Shown one piece after another: positions 35,360-48,194 of a stretch of DNA of 64,000 bases. This stretch comes from Humulus lupulus (lineage: Eukaryota; Streptophyta; Magnoliopsida; Rosales; Cannabaceae). A program made the translations under genes and the position numbers. The notes under the pieces were generated by a model. The model searched no databases, was not told the DNA's origin, and saw only the letters and a list, made by a program, of their open reading frames with translations. The stretch spans positions 83,225,888-83,289,887 of the forward strand of contig NC_084796.1 of NCBI RefSeq assembly GCF_963169125.1, in the 5' to 3' direction. Within the stretch, counting starts at the first letter, position 1, and every line of letters begins with the position of its first letter.

Positions 35360-35509
35360 TTTTTTTCTATTTATATATATACTATTTATTATTTAATTAT
35401 TTGTCTATTTATTTTTTGTTCACTTATTTATTTATTTTTATTTTCTTTTATAATGTGTTCTTTCCTTTTAATTAAGGGTGTGTGTGTGTGTGTGAAAGCC
35501 ACTTGAGGA
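35360..35509. repeat. AT-rich low complexity and (GT)n
   Basis: A T-rich run with TATTTATT repeats, followed by a 17-bp GT run at 35478-35494. Nothing coding is seen. Confidence 0.8.
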
Positions 35510-37370
35510 TGTAACATAAAGAGAAAAAGATGATGGTGGTCTTGATTTAGGTCAAGATGAAGGATCTATAAATGTTACCATATTTGGAAAATTATGAGTA
35601 TTTTAGGTAAATATATATGGTGAATATTCTTTTTGGTTCTAAAGGATTGGCTAATCATTCTGTAAAAACAATTTAAATCTTTTTAAGGTCATCAAAATTG
35701 TAAATGAAGTTACGATGATTTTCTAAGTGGATGGTAGAAATGAACCTAGCCAAGACAGGTCTTCATACATGATTCTTGAAAATCAAAGGGGATTGTATTG
35801 CAAAATTTATAGGAAGATAGGGTTGATGGATGAACCTAGTAAGGATTTTGTCTATATTCATGATTTAGGAAGAGATCATAGGAAGATATGATTTGAGTTT
35901 CGATTTGATTAGTTTTGAAATACATGTGAATAGAAATATTTGAATCAATTAGGTTTTATTTGGACATTTGATGGAGAATAGGTTGGTGAATTTATGAGCC
36001 TATAAATAAAGAATGAGGGCCTAAGACAAAATACACATAGAGAGAAAGGAAGAGAGGGGAGAAATTTTGAGAAGAGAAGGAAAAGAAAGAGAAAGAAAGA
36101 TAGGAGGATCATGGTTTAGAGGTATGTATTCTCCATTTAGTTTTTAGTATTCTCTTCATCTTTATGGATTTCTAAGAGAGTTGATATTGGTGCTTAGGGA
36201 TTTTAAATACTTCAAAGGAGGATGATTCATTAGGGTTTTGGTCACCATATGGAAAGGCAACCATTTGTGGTTTTTGTTATTTTTAAATCCATGCTAGAAA
36301 AAAAGTAGTATTTTAATGAAGGTTTTTACTACTTTGATCTTGGTTTTTTACGTTTTTCTTTAAGGATTGACTTTAATTATTTTGACGGGTATTCATAAAG
36401 GTTATTTGATGTTTATAAGGTGTTGGACATAAAATTTCTCACATCATTTTCTCTCAAAGAAACTCATGCCAAGGTAAGGAAGTTAGCTAGATTTCATGAA
36501 TGTGTGGCGTGTATGTTTATGATAATTTTTGCACGTATAAGTATTGGGTAGATGAGTTCCCATGTATAAATGTTTGGTAGGTGTGCCACAGAATTGACCA
36601 ATGTGGTCCTAGGAGGACAGTTTTTCCTCACCCAACTTTTATTCCACAATACTTGTTGCCTTTAAATGTTTTTTTATGAATGTATAAATGCTAAGTTCAC
36701 ATATGTTATGTTTGAGAATACATGTTATGACCTTTGTGGTGTTTATGCTATGACTAGTTTGATTTTATGCCATGTTTAAATGTTGTGTTTTAATAGACGT
36801 TGTGCATGTTAAGACATCCAACTGTACGTTACTAAAATTTGTAGTGCTATGAGAATAAGAAAGATAAATGAATCGTAAGAATTAAGTTAAAGATAAAATT
36901 TCCTTGGAAAGGCTACATACACTAAGGAAGTTATGATTTTATGTTAGATTCTAAAGTTACTATGATAATTTGGAATGTTTTATTTGCATGTTTGTACTTC
37001 CTTACCGAGCTCACCCCTTTACTTTCCCTCCAGTTTCAGGTATTAGTTGAATGCATACTTATGAGCGCGGCGAGTTGAAGCCCATCTAGATGAAGTATGT
37101 ATGCTGCGGGGGCCAAATGAACCAGAAATTGATCAAGAATGCCACATTCTCTTTATATCTTTAAATCATTTTAAATAAGTCTGATATGATCTTAAAAATG
37201 TAATTGCAAAATTAAAGTCCTGTATTATGTTGCATTAAATGTTTTACTTGATCCTGGTTCTAGTTTATTGTCCATGTTTTATTATTAAGGTGATATTGGC
37301 AACTTTATCATTTTGTTATGAATTATGTGAAATTATGTATTTAAAAAAAGATAGAATATTTAGGGCGTTT
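35510..37370 (+). repeat. Probable Gypsy-type LTR
   Basis: It starts TGTAACATAAAG, has a TATA box (GCCTATAAATAAAG near 35999-36012) followed by a purine-rich AGAGAGAAAGG leader, contains CTTACCGAGCTCACCCC near 37001 (a shortened form of the shared block) and ends near ATTTAGGGCGTTTTAG, resembling the GGGCGTTACA ends of the other LTRs. No target duplication is found, so the ends are approximate. Confidence 0.45.
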
Positions 37371-37965
37371 TAGTACCTAAGGAATACACACTGGTTGTTC
37401 ATACTTGAGAAGGAACATCACACTTGGCAAGAAAAAATCCATAGAATGAAGGTCAACAACGTGATGATCAAGGGAGTTCATCAACACCCCTACAATGACC
37501 TGGTCCTCAACAATATGATCTACACCACATATGTCTCTGCAGTCGAATTAGAGAATTGATAGCTTCGAGTACAATGAAACAAACAGTCAGAATAAAGAAA
37601 TGTTGGCGAGACGGAAATCTACAAATGATTCTATAAACATTAAAATACTAGGTACCTCACAATAAACCTAGACACGGGGCTAACCTCGGGGAAGCAGAAC
37701 AATCCATATGGTAGAGAGACGGGCTTGTGCATCCCAATTGGTTGGTCACGTCACGAATAATAAGAGAATATCTCAAAAGCAAAATCGGCCTCTAAACACA
37801 GCCACAAGCTCATCGTTCATGCTAAGAATGTGCCACCATACTGAGCTCTTCAAAAAATGCAGATAGAAGCACCTCGAAATGCACGCCCAAAGGCACCTTG
37901 AGGGAATAGTCAAGGTGTAGGACATAACAATGTATGACCTCCCTAATCTCATATCTGACATCCAC
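37371..37965. other. Unidentified stretch cut by the solo LTR
   Basis: Non-repetitive sequence that continues at 41974 after removing the 4-kb LTR and one copy of TCCAC. I see no conserved protein motif. It may be leader or gag-proximal sequence of the element whose decayed Gag lies at 42740-43020. Confidence 0.4.
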
Positions 37966-40900
37966 TGTAATGACCCGGATTTTCAAGACTCGATAATGCG
38001 GAAATATAAATGTTTTCATTTAACAAAATGTCTCAAAAACCCATAGAAAAAAAAACTTTTTAAAAAGTCGTATGGCCATACTTAACATTTAGTTACCAAC
38101 ATGTTTTACAAAGATTAGAGTGAGCCTAGTTTAGGAAAATTACACAACATTTCCAAAAATAAAAAGGCTTCCCAAAAGGTCGGTCCACATGTACATTTGC
38201 AAGGAAGACTCCAGCGCTCACTGCTCTGCCCTCCCCTTGCCCTTACCTACAACATGAAACAACTAGGTAAGCGAAAACGCTTAGTAAGATCAACTTTCAA
38301 ACAAAGCAGATAGAGAAATAGGGATCCGGACCCATCCGGACCCTACACAATCAATTTCAAGAATGCTAAAGCATCCTGGCAAACTTATGGTCATGCCTGA
38401 TAACCAAGGATAAATTAATTCCTATCTAGATAAAAATCCTGCACTCAGAAAATCCCAGAACAAGCAGATATATTATATCACAACTATATCTTACCAACAA
38501 TTATATCCCTGCACTCAAAAAATCCCAGAGCAAGCAGATATATTATATCACAACTATATCTTATCAACAAATATATCCCTGCACTCAGAAAATCCCAGAG
38601 CAAGCAGATATATTATATCACAACATAATTCGAGACCAACGCTCGAAAATTTCCAACAATTCATGCGTAACGCGCCCTCCAACATAATTGCTAATCTGTA
38701 AAAGAGAACCGAGTCCCCACATTAAGATCTAGCCAATAAATATTCTCATCAAGGGTAACTATCGTGTTACCTAGGGCATCGCTACTTATTCAAGAGTGTA
38801 ATCCAATTTACACGGTTTTACGGAGACTTCTATGTTAATCAGTGGTGCTGGTGAGCAGTTGCCCCTAGGGTGTTCAACCTCACTCAATCTTGGCAACCCC
38901 TAGTGTCTCTAGGCACTCTCACTGAATGACCAATATTCACGGCTGCTATCCGGGAATAACTTATCAGAGCACTTGCTCGGATTCTAACCGTCCAATGATT
39001 AAGTAAGCATGAGGGTCCCTAGGTCCCATTTATCTTGGCGCCCCTAGGTTTAACCAGCTTATCCTCATCTCATGGCCACTCGTCGCGGTAATGAACCGGA
39101 CATAAATAAAATCAAGCAGTGTGACGGGGATCAACCGTCTAGGATATGACGGACTTCTACCGTTCATATTTTCTAAATCAGCACTCACTAGACTAACGTC
39201 TTTAAGCAACTTTCTATGACAGCCTATATATATGCATGTATCCCTATACTAACATACCAGACAATAATCATTTCATGTTGCAGCCATACAATATAAGTTG
39301 ACTTACTTGGAGTCCTTAGTGCTCAGCAGGTTTTCACCCTCCAACGTTCAGTCCAGTTACGCTTAGCCAATACTATAGTTATCCATACAGTATACTCGGA
39401 TTAATTATGGCACTAATAATTCATTATTATTATTTTGGGCAGTTTGGTCATTTTAATAAAAGTCATTTGTAAGGATTTATAATCCTTATTTGGTTTTAAA
39501 CCTATTAAGGAAAGTCATACAAAATATTCGAGACTAAACCCTAAGTCTCGGGGAGACCTATCCTAAGGTCTCGATACCTAGGCTCGGGTATCACAATGGT
39601 ATTTCCCACAATCCGCTAAAAATCTTATTCTCTCAAGGTATCGCTATTAACCCGCACTTTCGACTAGTCGGTTAAAATATGTAAGATTTTAGCCGATATT
39701 ATATCCAGAAAATACAAATAAATTCCTTAATTATTTTTAAAGAAAATAAACTCTTTAAATTTTCCTTTTATTTTTCTTAAGTTTTTAATATCTAAAAACC
39801 GTTTTAAGAAAATTGCCTAATTTGTCTTAATTAGGAAAACCGTTATAAATTTCTCATCTTGACTAATTAATTTTCCAAAAGCAATTAATCAATTTTACTT
39901 ACTAGAAAAATAATTTATTTAATTATTTTCTCAAAATATAGGGTTTTAAACCCTCTTTTAATTTATTAACTATTAATAAATTAAATCTCTTATTTTTAGA
40001 AAGAATAAAAACTCTTTAATAAAAATAATTCATTTAAACTCAAAGGGATAATTTTAGTGAAAATATGATTTCAAGACTTACCAATTTATATCTTGAAATA
40101 AGCAAAATTTTACGTTTTACCTTATGTTCCAAAATCTCATTTTTACACTAAGTGTGAAAAACCTAATTTTCACATTTTTAACTACATACTTCGTTAGTTC
40201 ATAACTTGAAATTTACTTACCCAATTGTTACCAAAATTTCCCAATTCCATTTTTGTTATGCCATTTAGGTCTTTGTAAAATCTTAGGTCAAAATGAGCAT
40301 TTTTGATTGGTGAAATCATTTTCCAACAATGAGGTAAAAATGACCTTATTTTCAAGTCCTTATTTTTTCCAAACTTTGACGGTTAATAACTTTCAAACCG
40401 TTTAATATTTTCTTACCAAATTTTACAGTGGACTAATAGGTTATGCCAGAAATATGTCCACAAAATTTTAGAAAAAACTGGGTTCATTTGCCTTATACAG
40501 TGGCTGTCCAAATTTGGTTCCGAAAATAAGAATACGAAAAAAACAGTTTTTTTACCTAAACTTTGAAATAGCATAACTTACTCATTTCTAAACATTTTTT
40601 AGTGCTTCAAAAGCTCAATTTTATGTACTCAATCTCAACAACATCACAGATTCACAGTACAATTTAATATTACAATAACAATATACAGTGGCTGCTTGAC
40701 CCCTTGGAAGTCACAGCTTAAAACATGTTTTGTTTTAGGGTATCCTACAAAACCCTTGGGGGTTTTGGTTCCCATTTTCAAAAATCAATACACATGCATC
40801 ATAAAAATTATTAAACAACTACCATAACCTTATTACATCATCAACAAGAAACTCTAAGCATTAGATATACAAAATAATGCTTAAAACTAAAAACCCTACA

Positions 40901-41968
40901 ACAAACTCATCAAAAGTAAACTTTTTACCTCTTTGGTGTTCTTGCTTAAGGTTTGGACCTTCCTATAAGCTTTGACTCCTTCAAAACCTTTCAAAAACCC
41001 TAACAAACTTCCTCCAACAACATAGTCAATTAGCTATTTGAAACTCTATGCTTAAAACTTTTCAAAAGCCTAGATTAGTGAAAGTTTACCTTAGGGAAAA
41101 TACTTCCTAGACCAAGACTTAGCCTCAAAGTTTCCTTGGTGTTCTTGGGCTTGAAAAAAATGGAGAGAACACTTTGAGAGGTCTTCAAAAATCAGATGAG
41201 TGAATGAGAGAGAGTGGTGTGGTCGGTTGGGGAGGGTTGGAAGAGTTTATACTATCTAATTTACCCTAAAAACACTCAAGTGTTTTACTCCCACTTGCCC
41301 ACTTGACAATATCCCCAAACCTTTAAATAAATGGGATTTAAACTCAATTAGTTAATAAATGGGGTTTCAAAACATCACTTGGCCGGCCAACCCTTGCTAT
41401 ATATATAATCATTTCATTTTTTTTTTTTATAAAGGTTAATAAATGTTTCATAAGAAGAAAAGTCCAAATTGGCTTTTGACACCTTTTTCTCTCTTATTAA
41501 GTTTTAATCACCAAACTTAACATTAATTAATTAAATTAAATGTCTCTCACATTTAATTTAATTAATCACATAATAAAATTTAACCTAAGGTCCATTCATG
41601 GAATAAAATTCCTCATTTCGGCAAAATTAGGCATTTAACAAAAAATGCCTTAAAATTTCCATTTTCTTTTAAGTTTATTATTTTTGACCAAACTTTAACT
41701 TTTATGAATGTATTTTATGCCCAAAATATAATTGCCATGATTTTTCGTTTTATTTTTCGAGATTTTTACTCGATCAAGGTTTTTGTGTCGGTCCAGGACC
41801 GAAAGTCTTATCTTGACTTTTAAAATCACAAAATTCATATTTTGGCTAGCAATAAATCATGGAATACTTACAAACAAAATATAACATTATTTAAAATAAT
41901 ATTCTTAACCCGGGGGAAAAATCCCGACCCGAGTCGTTTAAAGGTACCCAAAAACGTAGGACGTTACA
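37966..41968 (-). repeat. 4003-bp solo LTR with TCCAC duplication
   Basis: Bounded by TGTAATGACCC and GACGTTACA and flanked on both sides by TCCAC (37961-37965 and 41969-41973). No internal coding sequence or second LTR is seen, so a full element was reduced to one LTR by recombination. The minus orientation is suggested by a decayed reversed form of the shared block at 38221-38290 and an AGAGAG-rich leader near 41160-41240. A 70-bp unit repeats 2.7 times at 38438-38624. Almost no open frames exist in its 4 kb. Confidence 0.88.
38438..38624. repeat. 70-bp tandem repeat in the 4-kb LTR
   Basis: Units begin at 38438, 38508 and 38578 with CCTGCACTCAGAAAATCCCA. The exact 70-bp spacing and few mismatches show a recent local duplication. 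Confidence 0.95.
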
Positions 41969-41973
41969 TCCAC

Positions 41974-43095
41974 GTTCACCAATTAGGCTCTCATCTCCAG
42001 CTTGGGATATCCCTCATAATCCACAAGATAACAGTTTGCGAGAAAAGTCGACGCTAGACGGAAAGAGAGCAAGTGCTGATATTTCCTAAAGAATGGCTTG
42101 GAGTGAAAGAAGGGCCATTGCTGATCTTTCAATAGGGGAATTTCCTATTGAGACAATACCTAGAACTAATACCTAGAGACAGAGGAATTCAACTCAATAT
42201 GGGGTATAACTATATGGGCACCACCAATCTTACCCAAATATGCCACACTAAAAATCCAGCTATCTCTCTAGGTTTCGAGAAACTGGCATTACGTTCCACA
42301 TGGAAAATAATTCTCGACAATAACAATTCACTATTAATTTTATAGAAGGAAGTTACTATATAGTTAGTCGAGCTCTCAGTAGGTTAGGTAGTGTATTAGG
42401 TTAGTCAGTGTATATAATACTGAGCCCTGATACTACGACAATTACTCCCAGTGTTCATCAAGAGCCCTGATAATTACAAGCTTGCCTTTCACCTCTGCGA
42501 ACATTTGAATGCTTAAAGAAGTGGTCAGAATGTTGGACCCCAAGGAGCATATTATCCGGAGGAGACGACCTATAATCACGATGGGAATTTTCAAAATCAA
42601 TGAGGACTAGCTCTGGTGAATCATAACCCATACATTGTGCCTATTAGGGCACAAAATCAAATTGGACAGGTCTCGACGCACATAACCCAATGCAGGATAG
42701 AGTAGCGGCCCTAGAAACTCACTTGCGGTTCAAAATCCTTCTAAGGATTATGACTCATATGTGGAGCTTGAACCAATTTCCCTTCTTATCACATCAACTA
42801 CATATCCAAAAGGCTTTAAAATGCCCCAAATGTTGACCTACTACAACAAATCTAATCCGAGCAATCACATTCGTACGTTCAATACACTAATGCAAGCTTG
42901 TAATGTAGGTTTCGACATAATGTGTGTAGTTTTCCCTGCCATGATCATTGGAGTTTCGAAAAGTTGGTTTGACAAATTCTAGAGACATTTAATAAACTTG
43001 TGAGACCGGCTTTCAAAAGACTTCCAGAAGCAGTTATGAGCTACGAAGAATGTTAAAACCGATGCCTCATCCTTGACTAACATTAAGCAGCAAAC
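41974..43095 (+). pseudogene. Decayed Gypsy Gag
   Basis: The stretch 42761-42982 encodes YPKGFKMPQMLTYYNKSNPSNHIRTFNTLMQ and CVVFPAMIIGVSKSWFDKF. The NPSNHI-TFNTLM spacing followed by a short SWFDKF block is typical of the Gag domain of Tat/Athila-like elements. A further SSLTNIKQQ block lies just before the Copia LTR at 43096, which interrupts the gene. Upstream (41974-42740) there are stops in every frame and no domain. Confidence 0.65.
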
Positions 43096-45145
43096 TGTTT
43101 GGATTAATGCCCCAATAGCATGTAAAGACATTTTATTGATTTAAATAAAAGTACAATTTTCTTATATTTTATTGTTATAATTATTGTTTGAATTAAATAT
43201 ATAATAATATCAAGAAAATTCATTATTTAATCATGAGTAGTAATCTTGTATTAGTACGATAAATTAAGATCATTTATAATGAATAAAATAGTCGGTACCA
43301 TATTAAAGTGTGGAATCTTTAATGAATGGTTACTAGTGCAGTTTACTAAGCTTATAGGATATAGGTGATCTGGATTCGGATTACTAATGTGGATAGACAT
43401 CTTAGTAAATGTGATGTATATAATAGGGATTATATATGATAGGACTGATGAGAATAAATTAACTTTATAAACTTGTCGTTTGACAGAAAGATTTAATTCT
43501 TATCGTAATAGATGATCATTTGTAGATTAGTCTAAATCATGAGTATTAATGAACTCCTGTTTGTGTTTATTGGATCTTTTGATTCACGCATTAGTGTTTC
43601 TTAGTATAATGAGGCTAATGACTTTTGTTTTGGAGATTCAATATCACGAATGGCTAGGAACATAATTTACAATAATGGTATCCACACTTTCCTAACAAAT
43701 CGAATATTTGTTCCCTTAAGGGTTAATTCTAGAACTGAATAAATATTGAGCTCAAATCTATAATTTTATTATATATTAATTACTCGCTAGTGAATTAATG
43801 GTACTTAAAGATCAATATGTAATTAGAAGGGTAAAACGGTAATCTTGACCAACTCTAATTAACTTACCAATAAATGGAGGACAAAACTACCTTTATTGAT
43901 TATATCAATGGACTACAAAAGAAAACTCTGTAAATATAATTCTATAAATACTTAGAGTGAAATTCCATATTTATAGTGGAGTAATCATGGAATTAATAAA
44001 TAAGATTATTAGATTAAATAGTTTAATTAATAATCTAGTTTATTGGAGCTTCGTATTATAGGTCCATGGTCCCTAGATCACCTCTGCCCTATACTGTCAA
44101 GGGTAAGGATGTCAAAAGAAATATTTGTAGAGAGAAGGACTTAATTGCACAGAATTAATTGCAAAGGATGTCAAAAGAATGATTTGTAGAGAGAAAGATA
44201 TGTGATAATTATGTGCAATTGATTAATTATTTAACTATGCAGTTGTTATTTTGAAAAAATATAGGTTAAAATAAATATTAATCATGTTTCGATTAATATA
44301 AAAAGAGAGATTAATAATTATATTAGTTATAATAAAATATTTATTTATTTAATTAAAGATCATATTTTAAGAAAAACATAATTTTGATATAACTAATAAT
44401 TATTTTGGGATAAATATATTGTCTTAAATATTGATTAAACAAACAAATGAGAAAATTAGGGATAACTGTAATATGTGAGGCAACACACTCACTGTAATGT
44501 GAGTGTGGCGCCACACACATGGATTTACTATCTCTGGGATTTGAATTTTGAATTTTAAATAATTTTTTTATTTAGTTGTATCTATTTAATAATTAATTTT
44601 AAATATGATTTAAATTAAATAATTAAATAGGTTATAACTTATTAGTTTTAATTTAAATAAAATAAATAATAATTAAATACTTAATTATCTTTAAAAACCT
44701 AAAATGAAACGATAATTTTAAAGAAGAAGTGGGTTTCATAGTCTGTTAGACTTTTTCTCTGAAAAAAAAAAGAATGTGGTAGTTTTTCTAAACCTGAAAA
44801 AGAATTCAATACATCTTCTCTCAATTAAACCTCTCTTGATCTCATGTGTTGAATACATCCAGAGACTCCTAAGTCAACCTTTTGAATCCTACGTGTCCAC
44901 ACGCATCCTTGTGTGTTTGAGGATTGGTTTGGAAGATCAAGATGTGAGCTTTCAAAATATGGATTGAAAAATCGTTGATTTATACAAAGACATTCGTGGA
45001 TACTTGATAGGCTTCAAGATGCAATATCTAATGTATTTGTATGTGATTTAATATATCTACATATGTATGATCTTTGCTGGTATTAATAAATATTTTAAAA
45101 ACTCATTTTGTTGCTTATCTCTGATTTAAACTTTTAATACCAACA
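43096..45145 (+). repeat. Copia LTR (2050 bp)
   Basis: Starts TGTTTGGATTAATGCCCC and ends AATACCAACA, followed by a tRNA-iMet-like PBS. It shares order and short blocks with the LTR at 10439-12563, for example the CTTTTGTTTTGGA block near 43640 and CATGTGTTGAATACATCC near 44842. It interrupts a decayed Gag. The 3' part of this copy is not present. Confidence 0.83.
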
Positions 45146-46110
45146 ATCTGTATCAGAGCAGTCTACATATATATATATATATATTAAATGTTTTGTGGGT
45201 TTCTTACATTTGTTCTATATATGTTGATATGTATATTTAATGGAGATATGATTTTTGAATGTATGGTTGAATGATGGATGGTAAATTATATGGTGCTATT
45301 GGGTTAGAAATTTGAATTTCTAGATCTTGTGTAAGCCATAAGTGGCATATGATTTTTTGTAAATTGATCTGAAAATTCAGTGCACAAAGAAAAGAAACAA
45401 CCTAATCCATGAACCTAGGAGGCACATGTCTCGAGCCTCCAGCCAAGCGCACTAGCCCTACGGCTACCCTGCCTCTTGCGTGTAAGCTCTGCGGCTCCCC
45501 TGCTTCCTACGCGCAAGCCCTGCAGCTCCCTTGCCTCTTGTGCATGCGAGCCTCGTAACCACCTTGATACGTGCGCCACCCACTGGCCCGAGCCCTTGCG
45601 CAACTGTGCCCTAGCTCCGCTACGCCTGCGTTTGCACCCACCTGTGTGCATCAGCCACCGAGCCACACGCACCCGAGCCCCTTGGCTCACCTAGTAGCTG
45701 CCAACCCTAGTGATCTAGGGCACTGTTCTTGGTGCCCAAGTTAGATCCTATTATTCTGCAATTAATTTTTTATTTAATTAATTTTTAAATTGTTTAAATT
45801 TTAAAAATTAATTATCTTATTTTATTTTTTATTCGAAATAAAATCTTTTTTAGTGGGTTAACATTTTATCTTAGGTTTTTTTAAATAATTATTTGAATTT
45901 GATTATTTAATTATATAAATTCAATGAAATTAAAAAGATGACAAAAATGGTTATTTTACCAAAAGTTAGTTTTTAATTAATTAAATTAATTGGAAAGCTA
46001 GTTTCGAATTAATTAATTGGTCGAACAAATTTCTAAAGATTGGCAAGAAAGCCTAAAAGAGAAGAGAAGCATTCTTGGAGTCTTGAAGACAACCTTAAGG
46101 CAATTTTTTA
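45146..46110 (+). other. Copia PBS and leader, truncated
   Basis: ATCTGTATCAGAGCAG follows the LTR, a primer site of the tRNA-iMet type with a small change. The leader resembles the one at 12564 (GTGTAAGCCATAAGTGGCATATG). A GC-rich patch at 45418-45710 with three diverged units of about 44 bp stands out from the AT-rich surroundings. No gag follows: at about 46110 the text joins the middle of LTR D. Confidence 0.7.
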
Positions 46111-47632
46111 TTATTTATTATTTCTCGCTCAAACCAGAGGTAAGAAAACTGCACCCAGTATATGACATTCATGGTTTTTGATGTAGCATGTTGAGTGCTC
46201 TATTTGTATATCAGGAATGCATATCAAGTGCTTGGCATCTTGCTTATCTGTTAATGGCACTAACCTATGAGTCAGGAATGGGTAATGGTGTCAGTACTAA
46301 CTGTGAAGCTGTGACTCATTAGTCATGTTCGGCAGTAGTACTGAGCACTGGTCGTATGGTATTGGCTTATGAGTTAGGAGCGGTATTACCGTGTTGAACG
46401 CAACCCGAAAAGATTAGATCTAATCGACATAAGCATTATCATCATAAGCATTAAATGCTTGACCGACCTTATGTTCGATGAAAATTAAAAGCGCTTGTCT
46501 AGTCTAAAGGCTAGTTATTTAGAGCCAGAGCCAAAAGGCTAAGGTTTCCTACAGGTCACATGGCTAGGAGGGTATGGGACCTCAAAGATAGACTTATTAG
46601 TCATCTACACAGAGAAAGACTTATCAGTCATCTTCACAGAGATAGAATTATCAGTCATCTACACAGAGATAAACTTATTAGTCATCTATACAGGGATGGA
46701 CCTATCAGTCATCTGATTTTGAGAGTGACTCATTAGTCACCTATCCAGAGTGTGACTTATTAGTCACCTATCCATAGTGTGACTCATTAGTCACCTATCA
46801 AGAGTGTGACTCATTAGTCACCGATCTCAGTGAGTGACTTATTAGTCAATTATTCAGAGATAGACTTATCAGTCATCTACATAAGGGTAGACTTATTAGT
46901 TATCTATACAGAGAGACTTATTAGTCATCTACCTCAGAGATAGAATTATCAGTTGTCTACCTCAGATATAGACTTATTAGTCATCTAACAGATATAGGCT
47001 CATTATTAATCTATACAGAGTGTGACTCATTAGTCACCCACATAGAGATTGACTCATTAGTCATCTATTCAATAAGCAGTCCCTGGAGATTGACTCATTA
47101 GTCATCTATTCATATCCAGGACCCCATAATCATTTATTTGGACTTACTTGCATGCATGAGTAGAGTTATTACTACTAGGCATGCCTATTATGCTGTTGTA
47201 ACATGTTACTACTTGTTTATGAGCATATTAAGTTTTCTTACTAAGCTTCGGCTCACAGGTTCTATGTGGGGCAGGTAAAGGCAAAAGAAAGCTGGACCAT
47301 CCTTGAGTTGGAGAGCTTAGGTGACTATGTGTACATATGCGGCTGCTCGACTGCCACAACCGAGGGTTTAAAGAGGAACTAGGGTTAAAGCCTATTTTGC
47401 CTCTTCGATCGGCTGGTTGTAAATATTTTCTTGTAATTAACCTTTAAACTATATTTTGGGATCCCAATGTATACAATAAAATTTTTAGTGAAACGTTGTA
47501 TCTTAACAAAAAAAATTAACCCTAAACCGCTAATCATACTTAGTTACACAATTATGGCCAAATGACTCGATTAGTGAGTTTAACACTGTTTAAAATACAC
47601 ACCATAACGGTCTCTGGGTAGTAGGTGTTACA
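46110..47632 (+). repeat. 5'-truncated 5' LTR of Gypsy element D
   Basis: From about 46115 onward the text matches 52300-53453 (CCAGAGGTAAGAAAA, then GCACCCAGTAT) and ends GTAGGTGTTACA. The first roughly 790 bp of the LTR are missing at a junction with Copia leader sequence. The repeat array inside is much longer than in the 3' LTR. Confidence 0.87.
46588..47112. repeat. 19-unit minisatellite in 5' LTR of D
   Basis: About 19 units of about 26-29 bp built on GACTTATTAGTCATCTACACAG. Variants alternate TTATTAGTCA, TTATCAGTCA and CTCATTAGTCACC. Many units carry TGACTCATTAGTCA, a near-palindrome containing TGACTCA. Confidence 0.93.
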
Positions 47633-47648
47633 AATTGGTATCATAGTA
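47633..47648 (+). other. Primer binding site of element D
   Basis: AATTGGTATCATAG follows the LTR end directly. TGGTATCATAG differs by one base from the usual tRNA-iMet-type site. Confidence 0.8.
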
Positions 47649-48194
47649 AGCCAAGGTTAAGGGTTCCTAAAGACAAGCTAGGCATGTACACTCGTCACTA
47701 AAGATAACTTCACTCAGGGAATGGTAACTATTTCTGTAGTTATGTGCTTAACTGCTTAAATAGAATGTCAATGCTTTACCTGTACATTGTACTAGAGAGC
47801 ATGAGATCCTGATAGAGCCTAGCTCTTGACTATTAATGTGATTATATGATTACATGCTCCGTGAATATATATATATATATGAATGTGATAATTGCATGCT
47901 GGAGTTGGAGGCATGGTATGTATGTTGGAAGAGGAATGGTTATGAATTGATGAACAAATGCCATGGTCATGTTTTTAGCACTGTAGTGGTTTGTGAATGT
48001 AGTGTGGTAAGATTTTTCCCGTGGGGAAAGCTCTTGATATGCTAATCATGTTCATTGGATCAAGTTATTGACAGTAGATCCAATCAGCAGGTATGTATCC
48101 AAGGCAGCTATTGAGGCCTGGTCGTGGTTATACCGGGGTTGGGAGTTACAGCCAGGGTTTGAGTTCTTCAGCTGCCCCTTAGAATTTCCAGTAG

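Noticed and set aside
35209..35475. 88-codon open frame
   Set aside because: It runs from LTR sequence into T-rich low-complexity DNA and encodes only Phe/Tyr/Leu runs.
37773..38019. Minus-strand open frames of about 65 codons
   Set aside because: They straddle or adjoin the boundary of the 4-kb solo LTR at 37966, and I find no motif.
45415..45694. Opposed open frames in the GC-rich patch
   Set aside because: Both strands are open owing to composition; no recognisable protein.
46588..47112. CRISPR-like regular repeats
   Set aside because: Units run head to tail without unique spacers, lie in an LTR, and the genome is a plant.
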